From Subtercola boreus (GTDB taxonomy: Bacteria > Actinomycetota > Actinomycetes > Actinomycetales > Microbacteriaceae), in the NCBI RefSeq assembly GCF_003399635.1, contig NZ_NBXB01000041.1, positions 1-64,000 of the forward strand: a stretch of DNA of 64,000 nt. Reading direction: 5' to 3'. This document shows positions 25,116 to 33,339 of the stretch, in pieces. The notes under the pieces are model-generated. The model was not told the DNA's origin. It was given only the letters and a program-made list of their open reading frames with translations, and searched no databases. Position numbers and translations under genes: made by a program. Position 1 is the first letter of the stretch. Each line of letters begins with the position of its first letter.

Positions 25116-25349
25116 CTACCGGTTCATATAACGCAGGTGTGCCCGCGCGAGATACTCGGCCGACGAGGTCAGCCCCGCCCGGAGTCCCGAGTCGCCGATG
25201 GCGAGCGCCAGACCGACCCGGGAGGCCAGTCCCGCAGGATCCGGAATCCGCCCAAGGTAGGTGTTGTACATCGCGCTGACGCGGCCCCCGATCGTCTCGG
25301 TGGAGTCCCAGAACTGTTCGATGACCCATGCACGACCGTGCCGGGTGAT
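25116..25349 (-). pseudogene. Truncated DUF4214 copy
   Basis: The minus-strand frame ending at TAG (25116-25118) encodes GRAWVIEQFWDSTETIGGRV followed by SAMYNTYLGRIPDPAGLASR and a tail ending in RYMNR. This matches the last 75 residues of the 517-residue neighbour almost word for word (GRAWVIAQFWDSTETISERV, LMYASYLGRTPDPAGLANWV), yet the sequence breaks off near 25349 without a start codon, 44 bases from the pirin gene. It is the tail of a second DUF4214 gene, left by a tandem duplication or a deletion. Confidence 0.75.
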
Positions 25350-25392
25350 CTGATCACACGGCCGCCGCCCACCCGCCGGTTAGGCTGGAAGG

Positions 25393-26454
25393 GTGAGCAA
25401 CCTCGAACGGCACCCGAGCGAGATCCTGGAGTGCTCCGGCGACACCGGGGATGCAGGTGCGTCCTCGGTCCGGCTTCAGATCCTCACGCCTCGCGTGGTT
25501 CCGCTCGGGGGGCCGCGCGCGATGACCGTCAGGCGAACCCTGCCCAGCAAACAGCGGAGCCTGATCGGCGCGTGGTGCTTCCTCGACCACTACGGGCCGG
25601 AGCCGGTCGCCTCATCGGGCGGGATGCGGGTGCCGCCGCATCCGCACACCGGGCTCCAGACCGTGTCGTGGCTGTTCGAAGGGGAGATCGAGCACCGCGA
25701 CAGTGTGGGCAGCCACGCGATCGTGCGGCCTGGCGAACTCAACCTGATGACGGCGGGGCGCGGGATCAGCCACTCAGAGGTGTCGATGCCGACCACGAAT
25801 GTACTGCACGGCGCCCAGCTCTGGGTCGCGCTGCCCGAGGCCTCGCGGCACGTGCCACCCGCCTTCGAGAGCCAGTCCGCCCGGCGCGTTCGGGTCGGCG
25901 ACGCTGAGGTGCAGGTCTTCATGGGTTCGCTCGCCGGCGTCTCGGCCGACGCCACCCTCTTCAGCGCGCTGGTGGCCGCCCAGCTCGACCTGCCCGCAGG
26001 CGGGGTGGTGGAGCTCGGCGTCGAGGCCGGTTTCGAGCACGGCATCCTGGTCGATTCGGGCGAGGTGAGCATCCGCGGGTCGCTGCCGGGTGACGACGCG
26101 ACTGCTCCGGATGCCGCCACCTCCGTTCAGGCGCACGAGCTGGCCTACCTGCCCACCGGATGCACGGGCATCCGTATCGTCGCGGGCGACACCGCAGTGC
26201 GGCTGCTGCTCATCGGCGGGGAGCCGCTGCGTGAGAAGATCCTGATGTGGTGGAACTTCGTCGGACGGAGCCATGACGAAGTGGTCGGCTACCGTGCCGC
26301 GTGGCAGTCACAGGCGATCGGGGTCGGCGGTCCGCCGCCACCCGGCACCGAAGACCTCTTCACCGCGCGCGTCGCGGGCGCCACTCTGGAGCACGAAGGC
26401 GCGCCCCTGCCTGCGCCCGAACTCCCCTCGGTGCGCCTGCGACCCCGCGACTGA
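25393..26454 (+). CDS. Pirin-family cupin protein
   Basis: 353 residues from GTG at 25393. The bicupin pattern (HYGPEPVASSGGMRVPPHPH, TGLQTVSWLFEGEIEHRDS, PGELNLMTAGRGISHSE) with its metal-binding His residues is that of pirins, and the C-terminal VGRSHDEVVGYRAAWQ matches pirin_C. Bacterial pirins are metal-binding proteins, some with quercetinase activity; the role here is not known. It is divergent from the truncated DUF4214 gene and followed by a class A hairpin 12 bases after the stop. Confidence 0.85.
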   Translation: MSNLERHPSEILECSGDTGDAGASSVRLQILTPRVVPLGGPRAMTVRRTLPSKQRSLIGAWCFLDHYGPEPVASSGGMRVPPHPHTGLQTVSWLFEGEIEHRDSVGSHAIVRPGELNLMTAGRGISHSEVSMPTTNVLHGAQLWVALPEASRHVPPAFESQSARRVRVGDAEVQVFMGSLAGVSADATLFSALVAAQLDLPAGGVVELGVEAGFEHGILVDSGEVSIRGSLPGDDATAPDAATSVQAHELAYLPTGCTGIRIVAGDTAVRLLLIGGEPLREKILMWWNFVGRSHDEVVGYRAAWQSQAIGVGGPPPPGTEDLFTARVAGATLEHEGAPLPAPELPSVRLRPRD

Positions 26455-26465
26455 CCCCGCCGCCA

Positions 26466-26526
26466 ATCGACTGGGGAGTTCCGGTCGGTATTCGCGCCGC
26501 GAACCGACTGGAACTCCCCAGTCGAT
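26466..26526. repeat. Class A hairpin after the pirin gene
   Basis: 23-bp arms (26466-26488 and 26504-26526) with one mismatch and a 15-base loop TATTCGCGCCGCGAA. Outer ends ATCGA/TCGAT and inner ends GTCGG/CCGAC. The 237 bases from here to the next gene contain C/A-rich sequence and no further gene. Confidence 0.75.
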
Positions 26527-26763
26527 GCGTGCTGGGCTCCCGGGAGGCGGCTGCCGAGGCGAAACCGATATGAAGCCGCACCGAAATCTGCGCGTCACAT
26601 TCGCGCGCTAGTTTTGCCGGTGTGACGACCGATTCGGCTCCATCTGTCGGGCGGCCTCACCCCGTCATCCTCTGACGCCGTCACCACGCCCCACCACACC
26701 CACCCGTATTCGTCGACCCCATCACCCGGGTCGCTCAACCGCGCCTGAAAGCGCAGTAAACAT

Positions 26764-27117
26764 ATGAAGACCCTCTGGCGGAACGCCCTGCTGATGACCA
26801 TGGACGACACGCGCTCGAGCGCCGTCTTCCGCGGCGACCTGCTCGTCGACGGCGACACGATCGTCGCGGTCGGCCCTGCCTGTGCGGTCGACCCCCGCAC
26901 CACCGCCGACACCGGCACCACCACCACCATCACCGGCACCGGCACCGGCACCGACTGCGTCATCGTCGACGCCACCGGCCTCCTCATCACACCCGGCCTG
27001 ATCAACGCGCATATGCACTCCTGGGAGTCGCTGCTCCGCGGAACGAGCGAGCGCCTTCCCCTCGAACTCTGGACCCTCGAGACCTACCCCATCACCGCGG
27101 CCCGCCCGATGCCGCCT
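26764..27117 (+). pseudogene. 5' part of an amidohydrolase gene, cut by a deletion
   Basis: ATG at 26764 opens a typical amidohydrolase (SAH/MTA/guanine-deaminase-like) N-terminus: MKTLWRNALLMTMDDTRSSA, then GDLLVDGDTIVAVGP, a Thr/Gly-rich insert, ITPGLINAHMHSWESLLRGT with the metal-binding HxH, and ELWTLETYPI. After about MPPRL (27117) the match ends; what follows in a different frame is the end of an unrelated enzyme. Only about 118 of the expected 450 residues remain, so it cannot be active. Confidence 0.65.
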
Positions 27118-27127
27118 CGGCTGCGGA

Positions 27128-27421
27128 CGGGTGGGGGATGCCCTGCTCACCTTCTCGCAAGACTTCGACCCGGCGAAGTACGGCAACGACGGCGCGCCCC
27201 TGCACGGACCCTTCGTGCCGCGCTACTGCCTCTACCCGGAACTCTTCGGCGGGCGGCAGATCAACGCCCGCGTCGAGATCTCTTTCGAGCTGACGATGGG
27301 GATGCTCGCGGCGGACTGGTGGCAGATCACCGACCTGCCCCGCAACATCTTCTACGCCCGCACCGTGGACGCCCCCGCCTTCTACGCCGCGCTCCTCGCC
27401 CTCATCGCCCGCCTCCCCTGA
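27128..27421 (+). pseudogene. 3' part of a nucleoside hydrolase gene, fused by deletion to the amidohydrolase
   Basis: The frame ending at TGA (27419-27421) encodes FSQDFDPAKYGNDGAPLHGP, then YCLYPELFGGRQINARVEIS and MLAADWWQITDLPRNIFYAR. This is the C-terminal third of an inosine/uridine-preferring nucleoside hydrolase: the APLHDP-type metal-binding loop (His kept, Asp changed to Gly), the ELFxGRxxxxxxE strand and the xxxDWWxxT motif. A GTG at 27131 could start a peptide, but it lacks the catalytic N-terminus. It is therefore a remnant, joined head to tail to the truncated amidohydrolase. Confidence 0.6.
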
Positions 27422-27499
27422 CGCCCGGCCCCCGCCCGCGCCATCCGCCCTGCGCCGCCCGCCCCCACTCCCCGCTCCTCCCTTCCCTGTCCGTCTTCA

Positions 27500-27560
27500 A
27501 TCGATCCCCCGAAATCTGTCGTCTCACCGTGCGGAAAGCGACAACTTTCGGGGGATCGAT
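27500..27560. repeat. Class A hairpin between the chimera and the surface-protein gene
   Basis: 22-bp arms (27500-27521 and 27539-27560) with two mismatches and a 17-base loop. Outer ends ATCGAT, inner ends GTCG/CGAC. It lies between convergent genes, 55 bases from the surface-protein stop codon. Confidence 0.75.
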
Positions 27561-27615
27561 GGCCTCACCGCAGGCCGGAGGCGAGGGATCACACCCTCGC
27601 CTGGCAGATTCGGGC

Positions 27616-29178
27616 TCACCGCACCCTGAACCGGCGGAGAACGAGCGCACCTGCCCCGAACAGGAACAGGGACAGCCCGGCCACCCCGGCAGGGAGGAGT
27701 CCGATCGCCGGCTGGCCGGTCTCGGCGAGCATCCCGAAGGAGGGGCGAGTGAGCGTCGAGACCAGTCTGGGCGCTGGCGCGAACCGGGCTGACGCCCCAG
27801 GGATATCCGTGACGCCACGGCTCACGACTGCAGCTGCGACGGGCGTGGGAGCGACAGCTGCAGCTGCAGCTGACGTTGCGACACCTCCCGGGGAGGCGGG
27901 GGCGCCGGGCACGCCACCACCTTCGGCAGACCCTCCTGGCACCGGCGGCGCAGTGTCACCCACGTCGACCGCCTGGCCGATCACGAGCGGAACGTAGACA
28001 GTGAAACGTGAATCGGGGGATTTCGTCGAGAGAGCGGTCAGGCTGAGGGTGAAGGTGCCCGCCGTGAGGGGTGTTCCCCGGATCAGCCCGGTCGCGGCAT
28101 CCACGACCAGCCCTGACGGCAGGCCCGTCACGACGAAGCTCGCCTTCGGCACATTCGACGTGAGCTGGAAGGCGTACGGTGCGCCCACGACACCCGCCGG
28201 CGGCGCAGGTGAGGTGATGACGGGCACGACCACCGGAACGGCGTTCACCACGAGCGTCTGGAAGACGACCAGGGAGGTGTCGCCGACGTGCTCTCCCACT
28301 GCCTCGAGTCGAACGGTGAACGAACCCGCAGCGGTCGGGGTTCCCGAGATGAGACCGGTGCGCGGGTCGGCCCAGAGCCCCGCCGGCAGCCCCGTCACGG
28401 AATAGGTAACGGGAGACACGTTCGACGTGAGCTGGAAGGAGTAGGGCGAACCGACTGTGGCGGGGCCGAACGGAGGGGAGGTGATGGCCGCAGGAGTGAC
28501 CGTCGGCTCGTCGATCACGAGGGCGTCGTAGCGAACGAGGCTGGTGTCGGCGACCATGGATCCGAACGCTTCCAGCCTCACCGAGAAGGTACCCGCCACG
28601 GTGGGTCTGCCGGTGATCCGTGCTGTCGAGGGGTCGTAGCGCAACCCCGCCGGCAGGCCGGTCACCGAGAAGGTGGCCGGCGACACGTTGGCGGTGAGCT
28701 GGTAGGCGTAATCGACTCCCACCGTGCCCGCCGGAAGGCCGGGAGAGGTCACGACGGGAACGGGCACCAGCTCAGCCTCCGGCGCATCCGCCACCACCAC
28801 CGGGACCTCTGCCGCTCTCGGGGCCTCTGTCACTACCGGTACCCCTGCCTCTTCCGGCGCCTCTGCTACGGCGGGCAGCGGGTCCGGCGTAGCCGCCACG
28901 GCCTCCGGCGCTTCCGCCACCACCGGCGCCTCCTGCGGCGCTCGTGAAACGTCTGGAATGGGCGACGGCGCACCACCCGGCATCTCCGCGACATCCGTCG
29001 TTTCCGATGCCACAGGTGACGGCGCAGCCGCCAGCACGGCTCCGTCCGCTTCTGCAGGCGCAGACCCGACCCCTTCATCGGCCGTGGCGCTGAGCCCGCC
29101 GGCACCCAACAGCAGCACGAGCAGGCCTCCACCCACCACCGCGCGGAGGCCTGGTCGGGACTTCGAGACAACGGGCAT
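27616..29178 (-). CDS. Cell-wall-anchored protein with three Ig-like repeats and an LAETG signal
   Basis: 520 residues. An N-terminal signal peptide (LRAVVGGGLLVLLLGAGGLS) is followed by an Ala/Pro/Glu/Val-rich low-complexity region to about residue 145. Three repeats of about 95 residues follow, each with ITSP..P.G.VG.PY.FQLTSNV...VTGLPAGL..D..TG.I.GTPT.AGTF, the pattern of putative-Ig (He_PIG) domains. The tail MLAETGQPAIGLLPAGVAGL, a hydrophobic helix and a basic end (LRRFRVR) form a sortase signal of the LAxTG type. It should be a surface protein; the ligand is unknown. No sortase gene lies in the window. Confidence 0.8.
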   Translation of the reverse strand: MPVVSKSRPGLRAVVGGGLLVLLLGAGGLSATADEGVGSAPAEADGAVLAAAPSPVASETTDVAEMPGGAPSPIPDVSRAPQEAPVVAEAPEAVAATPDPLPAVAEAPEEAGVPVVTEAPRAAEVPVVVADAPEAELVPVPVVTSPGLPAGTVGVDYAYQLTANVSPATFSVTGLPAGLRYDPSTARITGRPTVAGTFSVRLEAFGSMVADTSLVRYDALVIDEPTVTPAAITSPPFGPATVGSPYSFQLTSNVSPVTYSVTGLPAGLWADPRTGLISGTPTAAGSFTVRLEAVGEHVGDTSLVVFQTLVVNAVPVVVPVITSPAPPAGVVGAPYAFQLTSNVPKASFVVTGLPSGLVVDAATGLIRGTPLTAGTFTLSLTALSTKSPDSRFTVYVPLVIGQAVDVGDTAPPVPGGSAEGGGVPGAPASPGGVATSAAAAAVAPTPVAAAVVSRGVTDIPGASARFAPAPRLVSTLTRPSFGMLAETGQPAIGLLPAGVAGLSLFLFGAGALVLRRFRVR

Positions 29179-29329
29179 GAGCGCTCCTGACCTGAGTGAT
29201 TAAACCTCACTTTAGCGGTTAGTGCCCAAACACTCAAGCCCCAAAGTCTGGGGCCCGCCCCCCGTCGCCCGCTCCCGACCGGCCCTTCCTGCCCCCCACT
29301 CGCGTCCAGCGCAACCTCTCCGGTGGATC

Positions 29330-29389
29330 GGCGCCAGCTGGGCGCATCCGCTACCGTTCGAATTGTGGCGAGTGCGCCAAACTGGCGCC
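29330..29389. repeat. Long imperfect hairpin, class B
   Basis: 23-base arms (29330-29352 and 29367-29389) with five mismatches and a 14-base loop. GGCGCCAG, GGCGCATCCGCTAC and TGCGCCAAACTGGCGCC elements recur at 33185-33243. It lies between the stop of the cardiolipin synthase gene and the start of the surface-protein gene. The rest of this 262-base spacer is C-rich and shows no gene. Confidence 0.6.
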
Positions 29390-29440
29390 CGTGATCGCAA
29401 CGGGGTGGCGAATGCCATCCCGGGCGCCCGCCACGCACAC

Positions 29441-30898
29441 TTATTGCAGGCCGGAGGTGAGGCGGGCCAGGTTGTCGAGCACGGTGGAGCGGAGTGGCTG
29501 GCGCTCCCACTCGGCGAGCGTGAGCTCTCGACTGGATGCCCGGTAACCGTCTTCGATCGCTCTCATCTGCTGCACGAATGCCGTGCCGCGCACCATCATC
29601 GACACCTCCATGTTGAGCTGGAACGACCGGATGTCCATGTTGCTCGATCCCATCACCGCCACGTCGTCGTCGATGGTGAAGTGCTTGGCGTGCAGGATGT
29701 ACGGGGCCTTGTACATCCAGATCTGCACCCCCGCCCGGAGCAGCGCCTCGTAGTAGGACCGCTGCGCGTGATAGACGAGGGCCTGGTCGCCGATCTCCGA
29801 GACGAACAGCTGCACTTCGACCCCGCGCTGCGACGCGGTCGTGATCGCGTAGAGCATCGAGTCGTCGGGAACGAAGTACGGCGACGTGATGATGATCTGC
29901 TTCTGCGCGTAGTACAGCAGCGCGAGGAAGAGTCGCAGGTTGTTTTCGCCGTCGAACCCGGGGCCGCTCGGCACGATCTGGCAGTCGAGCGCATCGTCGG
30001 ATTCGAAGACGACGCCCGGCGTGATGGCCTCGGTCTCGCGCACGAGCAGCTCGTTCGTCTCGCTGTACCAGTCCGTGATGAAGATCGCGTTGATTCCGTT
30101 GACGACCGGGCCCTGCACGCGCGTCATCAGGTCCTGCCACTGCAGGCCCCGGCGGCGGTTGACGCGCTTGTTGTAGCTCCGGTCGATGAGGTTCTGCGAG
30201 CCCATGTAGCCCACCCGGCCATCCACGACCAGCACCTTGCGGTGGTTGCGGAGGTCAGGGCGCTGCCATTTGCCACGGAGCGGCTGTACGGGAAGCATGA
30301 AATGCCAGGTCACGCCGATCTGCCGGAGCTTGCGGAACGTCTTGCGGTGCCCAGGCGAGCGGAAGGATGCCACGTGGTCGAGCAGCACCCGCACGATCAC
30401 GCCACGCTTCACCGCGTTCTCGAGGGCGAGGAAGAAATCGGCCGTCACCGAGTCGTACGACATGATGTAGAACTCGCAGTGCACGAACTTCTTGGCCTGG
30501 TTGATGTCGGCGGTCATCTCTGCGATCGACTGGGAGTAGTCCCCGATCAGACGGGCTTTGTTGCCACCCACGAGCGGCATGGCGCCGAGGTTGCGGTTGA
30601 GCTCGACCACCGACCGGAGCCACGCGGGCCACGGATGATCGTTCGAGACCTGCTCGATGCCCTCCGTCGTCTCGATGATGAAGTCATTGATGGCCTGCTG
30701 CTTCTCACGCCGCTTCTTCGGCAGCTTGTAGCTTCCGATCAGCAGGAAGACGACCAGGCCGAGGTAGGGGATCAGGAAGATCGCGAGCAGCCATGCCATC
30801 GCCGAACTCGGGCGCCGATTGCGGGGCACCACGATGATGGCGGTGACTCGAACCCCGAAATCGAAGAGGAAGAGAACGACGATGACGATCTCCGTCAT
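29441..30898 (-). CDS. cls: Cardiolipin synthase (PLD type)
   Basis: 485 residues from ATG at 30898, which follows GCGGAG; a GTG 45 bases upstream is in frame but has no spacing for a site. Two N-terminal membrane helices (IVIVVLFLFDFGVRVTAIIV and MAWLLAIFLIPYLGLVVFLL) and two phospholipase-D HKD motifs, HRKVLVVDGRVGYMGSQN near 230 and HAKHFTIDDDVAVMGSSN near 400, mark the Cls family, which joins two phosphatidylglycerols, or related lipids, into cardiolipin. Actinobacteria more often use a CDP-alcohol type enzyme, but PLD-type ones also occur. Confidence 0.9.
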   Translation of the reverse strand: MTEIVIVVLFLFDFGVRVTAIIVVPRNRRPSSAMAWLLAIFLIPYLGLVVFLLIGSYKLPKKRREKQQAINDFIIETTEGIEQVSNDHPWPAWLRSVVELNRNLGAMPLVGGNKARLIGDYSQSIAEMTADINQAKKFVHCEFYIMSYDSVTADFFLALENAVKRGVIVRVLLDHVASFRSPGHRKTFRKLRQIGVTWHFMLPVQPLRGKWQRPDLRNHRKVLVVDGRVGYMGSQNLIDRSYNKRVNRRRGLQWQDLMTRVQGPVVNGINAIFITDWYSETNELLVRETEAITPGVVFESDDALDCQIVPSGPGFDGENNLRLFLALLYYAQKQIIITSPYFVPDDSMLYAITTASQRGVEVQLFVSEIGDQALVYHAQRSYYEALLRAGVQIWMYKAPYILHAKHFTIDDDVAVMGSSNMDIRSFQLNMEVSMMVRGTAFVQQMRAIEDGYRASSRELTLAEWERQPLRSTVLDNLARLTSGLQ

Positions 30899-31007
30899 CT
30901 GGACTCCGCTGATGGGGGCTCCCTTCGCCTGCCGACCTGCCACCCCTTACCGTATCGGTTCGGCGGGGGTGCGCTGGCTACAGGCCGCGCAAGGGCGTCC
31001 GATTCGG

Positions 31008-31166
31008 TTACAGGCCGCGCTTCGCCCGCTCTTCGGCCTCGATGCGGGCGAGCACCTTGCGTTCGCTCTTGTCGGAGCGGATGATCGCGCGCATCACGAA
31101 CCAGAACAGCAGGCCGATGGCCAGGGTCGGCAGGAGGGCGCCGAGGGCGGCGAACACATCATTCAT
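31008..31166 (-). CDS. 52-residue single-span membrane protein
   Basis: ATG at 31164-31166 to TAA at 31008-31010. MNDVFAALGALLPTLAIGLL followed by FWFVMRAIIR forms one membrane helix, then a basic, charged tail (SDKSERKVLARIEAEERAKR and GL). The helix plus Arg/Lys/Glu-rich coil suggests a small inner-membrane protein with a cytoplasmic coil. I do not recognise the family. The last 12 bases of the gene recur at 30979-30990, just past its stop. Confidence 0.6.
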   Translation of the reverse strand: MNDVFAALGALLPTLAIGLLFWFVMRAIIRSDKSERKVLARIEAEERAKRGL

Positions 31167-31211
31167 TGTGCTCCAAGGATACGCGGCGAACCTGTCAGCT
31201 GCCCCGGGCGC

Positions 31212-31385
31212 CTATTTCGTGATGAACTGCACGAATCCGACGATGAGGAAGGTGAGTCCGACGCCCGCGACGACCACCCGCGACGCGATCAGGCGTTTGC
31301 GCTTCTGGGCCTCGGTGGGGCCGTCGCCGTGTTCGGGGTCGGGCTCCCCCGCCGCATCCGGAGCCTTCTCGCCGAAGTCGGCCAC
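31212..31385 (-). CDS. 57-residue membrane protein downstream of lysS
   Basis: GTG at 31383-31385 directly abuts the lysS stop (31386-31388), so the two are translationally linked. An acidic Pro-rich start (VADFGEKAPDAAGEPDPEHG) and a basic QKRKRLIASR precede one membrane helix (VVVAGVGLTFLIVGFVQFIT). The family is unknown to me. It is clearly coding by position, codon use and spacing. Confidence 0.6.
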   Translation of the reverse strand: MADFGEKAPDAAGEPDPEHGDGPTEAQKRKRLIASRVVVAGVGLTFLIVGFVQFITK

Positions 31386-33023
31386 CTACTTCACCAGCGG
31401 GAACAGGATCGTCTCGCGGATGCCGAGCCCGGTCAGCGCCATCAGCAGGCGGTCGACGCCCATTCCGAGGCCTCCGGAGGGGGGCATCCCGAATTCGAGC
31501 GCGCGGAGGAAGTCCTCGTCCAATCGCATCGCTTCGTCATCGCCGGCCGCGCCGAGACGGGCCTGCTCGATGAAGCGTTCGCGCTGGATGACCGGGTCGA
31601 CCAGCTCGGAATACGCCGTGGCGAGCTCGAAGCCGCGGATGTAGAGGTCCCACTTCTCGACGACGCCCGGGATGCTGCGGTGCGCGCGGGTGAGGGGGCT
31701 GGTCTCGAGCGGGAAGTCCATGACGAAGGTGGGGCGCACGAGGGATCCTTTGACGAAGTGCTCCCACAGTTCCTCGACGTACTTGCCGTGATTCGGGAGG
31801 TGGATCTCGATGCCCTCACGGTCGGCGAGCGCCTTCAGATCGTCGGTGGTGGTGGCCGGGGTGATCTGGATGGGGTTCGCCCCGCCATCCGCAGCCGTCA
31901 GGGCCTCGCTCAGCGACTCGTACATGCTGATGCGGTCCCAGTCGCCGCCGAGGTCGTACTCTGTGCCGTCGGCCCACGTGACGGTCGTGCTGCTGGCCAC
32001 CGCGATCGCGGCGTTCTGGATCAGCGTCTGCGTCAGCTCGGCCATGGTGATGTAGTCGCCGTAGGCTTCGTAGGCTTCGAGCATCGCGAACTCGGGGCTG
32101 TGCGTCGAGTCGGCGCCCTCGTTCCGGAAGTTGCGGTTGATCTCGAAGACCCGGTCGATTCCGCCGACGACGGCCCGCTTCAGGAACAGTTCGGGCGCGA
32201 TGCGGAGGTAAAGTTCCGTGTCGAAGGCGTTGCTGTGCGTGGAGAAGGGGCGGGCGGCGGCTCCCCCGTGCATCGTCTGCAGCATGGGGGTCTCTACCTC
32301 GATGAACGCACGGTCGGCAAAGGTTTTGCGCATGCTGGCAACGGCCGCGGCGCGGGTGCGCACCATCTTGCGAGCGTCGTCGCGCACGATGAGATCGAGG
32401 TAGCGGCTGCGCATCCGCGTCTCCTCGTTGAGTTCGCTGTGCAGGTTCGGCAGCGGCAGCAGCGACTTCGACGCGATCGCCCACTCGGAGACCATGATCG
32501 ACAGCTCGCCGCGGCGGCTGGAGATGACCTCGCCGCTCACGAAGAGGTGGTCGCCGAGGTCGACGAACTCCTTGAAGGAGGCCAGCGACTCGTAGCCGAC
32601 GGCCCCGAGCGACACCATGGCCTGGATGCGCGTGCCGTCTCCGGACTGCAGGCTCACGAAGCACAGCTTGCCGGTGTTGCGGAGGTGCACGATGCGGCCG
32701 GCGAGGCCGACGATGACGCCGGTGGTCTCGTCGGCGGCGAGCTCGCCGTACTCGGCCCGCACGGCGGGGATCGTGGTGGTGACGGCGACGCCCACGGGGT
32801 ACGGGTCGAGGCCTGTTTCGAGCATCCGCTCGCGCTTTGCCAGGCGGATGACCTGCTGCTCATTCGCGGCGGCATCCGCTGCGGCGGCCTCGGCGTCCTG
32901 CTCTTCGGCGGCCTTCAGCGCGGCGAGGTCGATCGCGTCGGCGCTGTCGGCGCTGTCGGCGCTATCGGCGGTCGCGCGGTCGGCGGCGGGCTCGGGCTGG
33001 GCGTGCTTGGGATGTTCAGTCAT
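31386..33023 (-). CDS. lysS: Lysyl-tRNA synthetase (class II)
   Basis: 545 residues: an Ala/Asp-rich N-terminal extension, an OB-fold anticodon domain from about residue 75, and the class II catalytic core. [10 protein letters not shown] marks motif 1, [20 protein letters not shown] motif 2, and [20 protein letters not shown] motif 3, all as in LysRS. It charges tRNA-Lys. The gene ends in the small membrane-protein pair. A 316-base C-rich spacer with a class B hairpin separates it from panC. Confidence 0.93.
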   Translation of the reverse strand: MTEHPKHAQPEPAADRATADSADSADSADAIDLAALKAAEEQDAEAAAADAAANEQQVIRLAKRERMLETGLDPYPVGVAVTTTIPAVRAEYGELAADETTGVIVGLAGRIVHLRNTGKLCFVSLQSGDGTRIQAMVSLGAVGYESLASFKEFVDLGDHLFVSGEVISSRRGELSIMVSEWAIASKSLLPLPNLHSELNEETRMRSRYLDLIVRDDARKMVRTRAAAVASMRKTFADRAFIEVETPMLQTMHGGAAARPFSTHSNAFDTELYLRIAPELFLKRAVVGGIDRVFEINRNFRNEGADSTHSPEFAMLEAYEAYGDYITMAELTQTLIQNAAIAVASSTTVTWADGTEYDLGGDWDRISMYESLSEALTAADGGANPIQITPATTTDDLKALADREGIEIHLPNHGKYVEELWEHFVKGSLVRPTFVMDFPLETSPLTRAHRSIPGVVEKWDLYIRGFELATAYSELVDPVIQRERFIEQARLGAAGDDEAMRLDEDFLRALEFGMPPSGGLGMGVDRLLMALTGLGIRETILFPLVK

Positions 33024-33184
33024 GACGGCGCGTGCTCCTCGAAAGTCGCCCCCAGTTTACGCGGCCCGCCGCCCACCGCCCCGCGCGGGCGGTCGCCTGC
33101 CGCGTCGCGCGCGCCCGCTTCCCGTCCCCCCCGACGGCCTCACCAGCCCCGCGCGCGCCGCCCAGCGTCTCACGCAGCCGGATG

Positions 33185-33243
33185 GGCGCCAGTTTGGCGC
33201 ATCCGCTACAACTCGAACTGTGGCGGTTGCGCCGAAATGGCGC
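33185..33243. repeat. Long imperfect hairpin, class B
   Basis: Arms near 33185-33207 and 33222-33243 with about four mismatches and a 14-base loop. It shares GGCGCATCCGCTAC, TCGAA, TGTGGCG and TGCGCC with 29330-29389. The 316-base spacer between lysS and panC also holds a short GAGGGC tandem run (33267-33291) and otherwise no gene. Confidence 0.6.
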
Positions 33244-33339
33244 GGACGCCCGTGAGCAGACGGGGAGGGCGAGGGCGAGGGCGAGGGCGAGGAGGCGGGA
33301 GAGCGGACGGAGACTGGGGGTGGGGGCGAGGGCGGGGGC

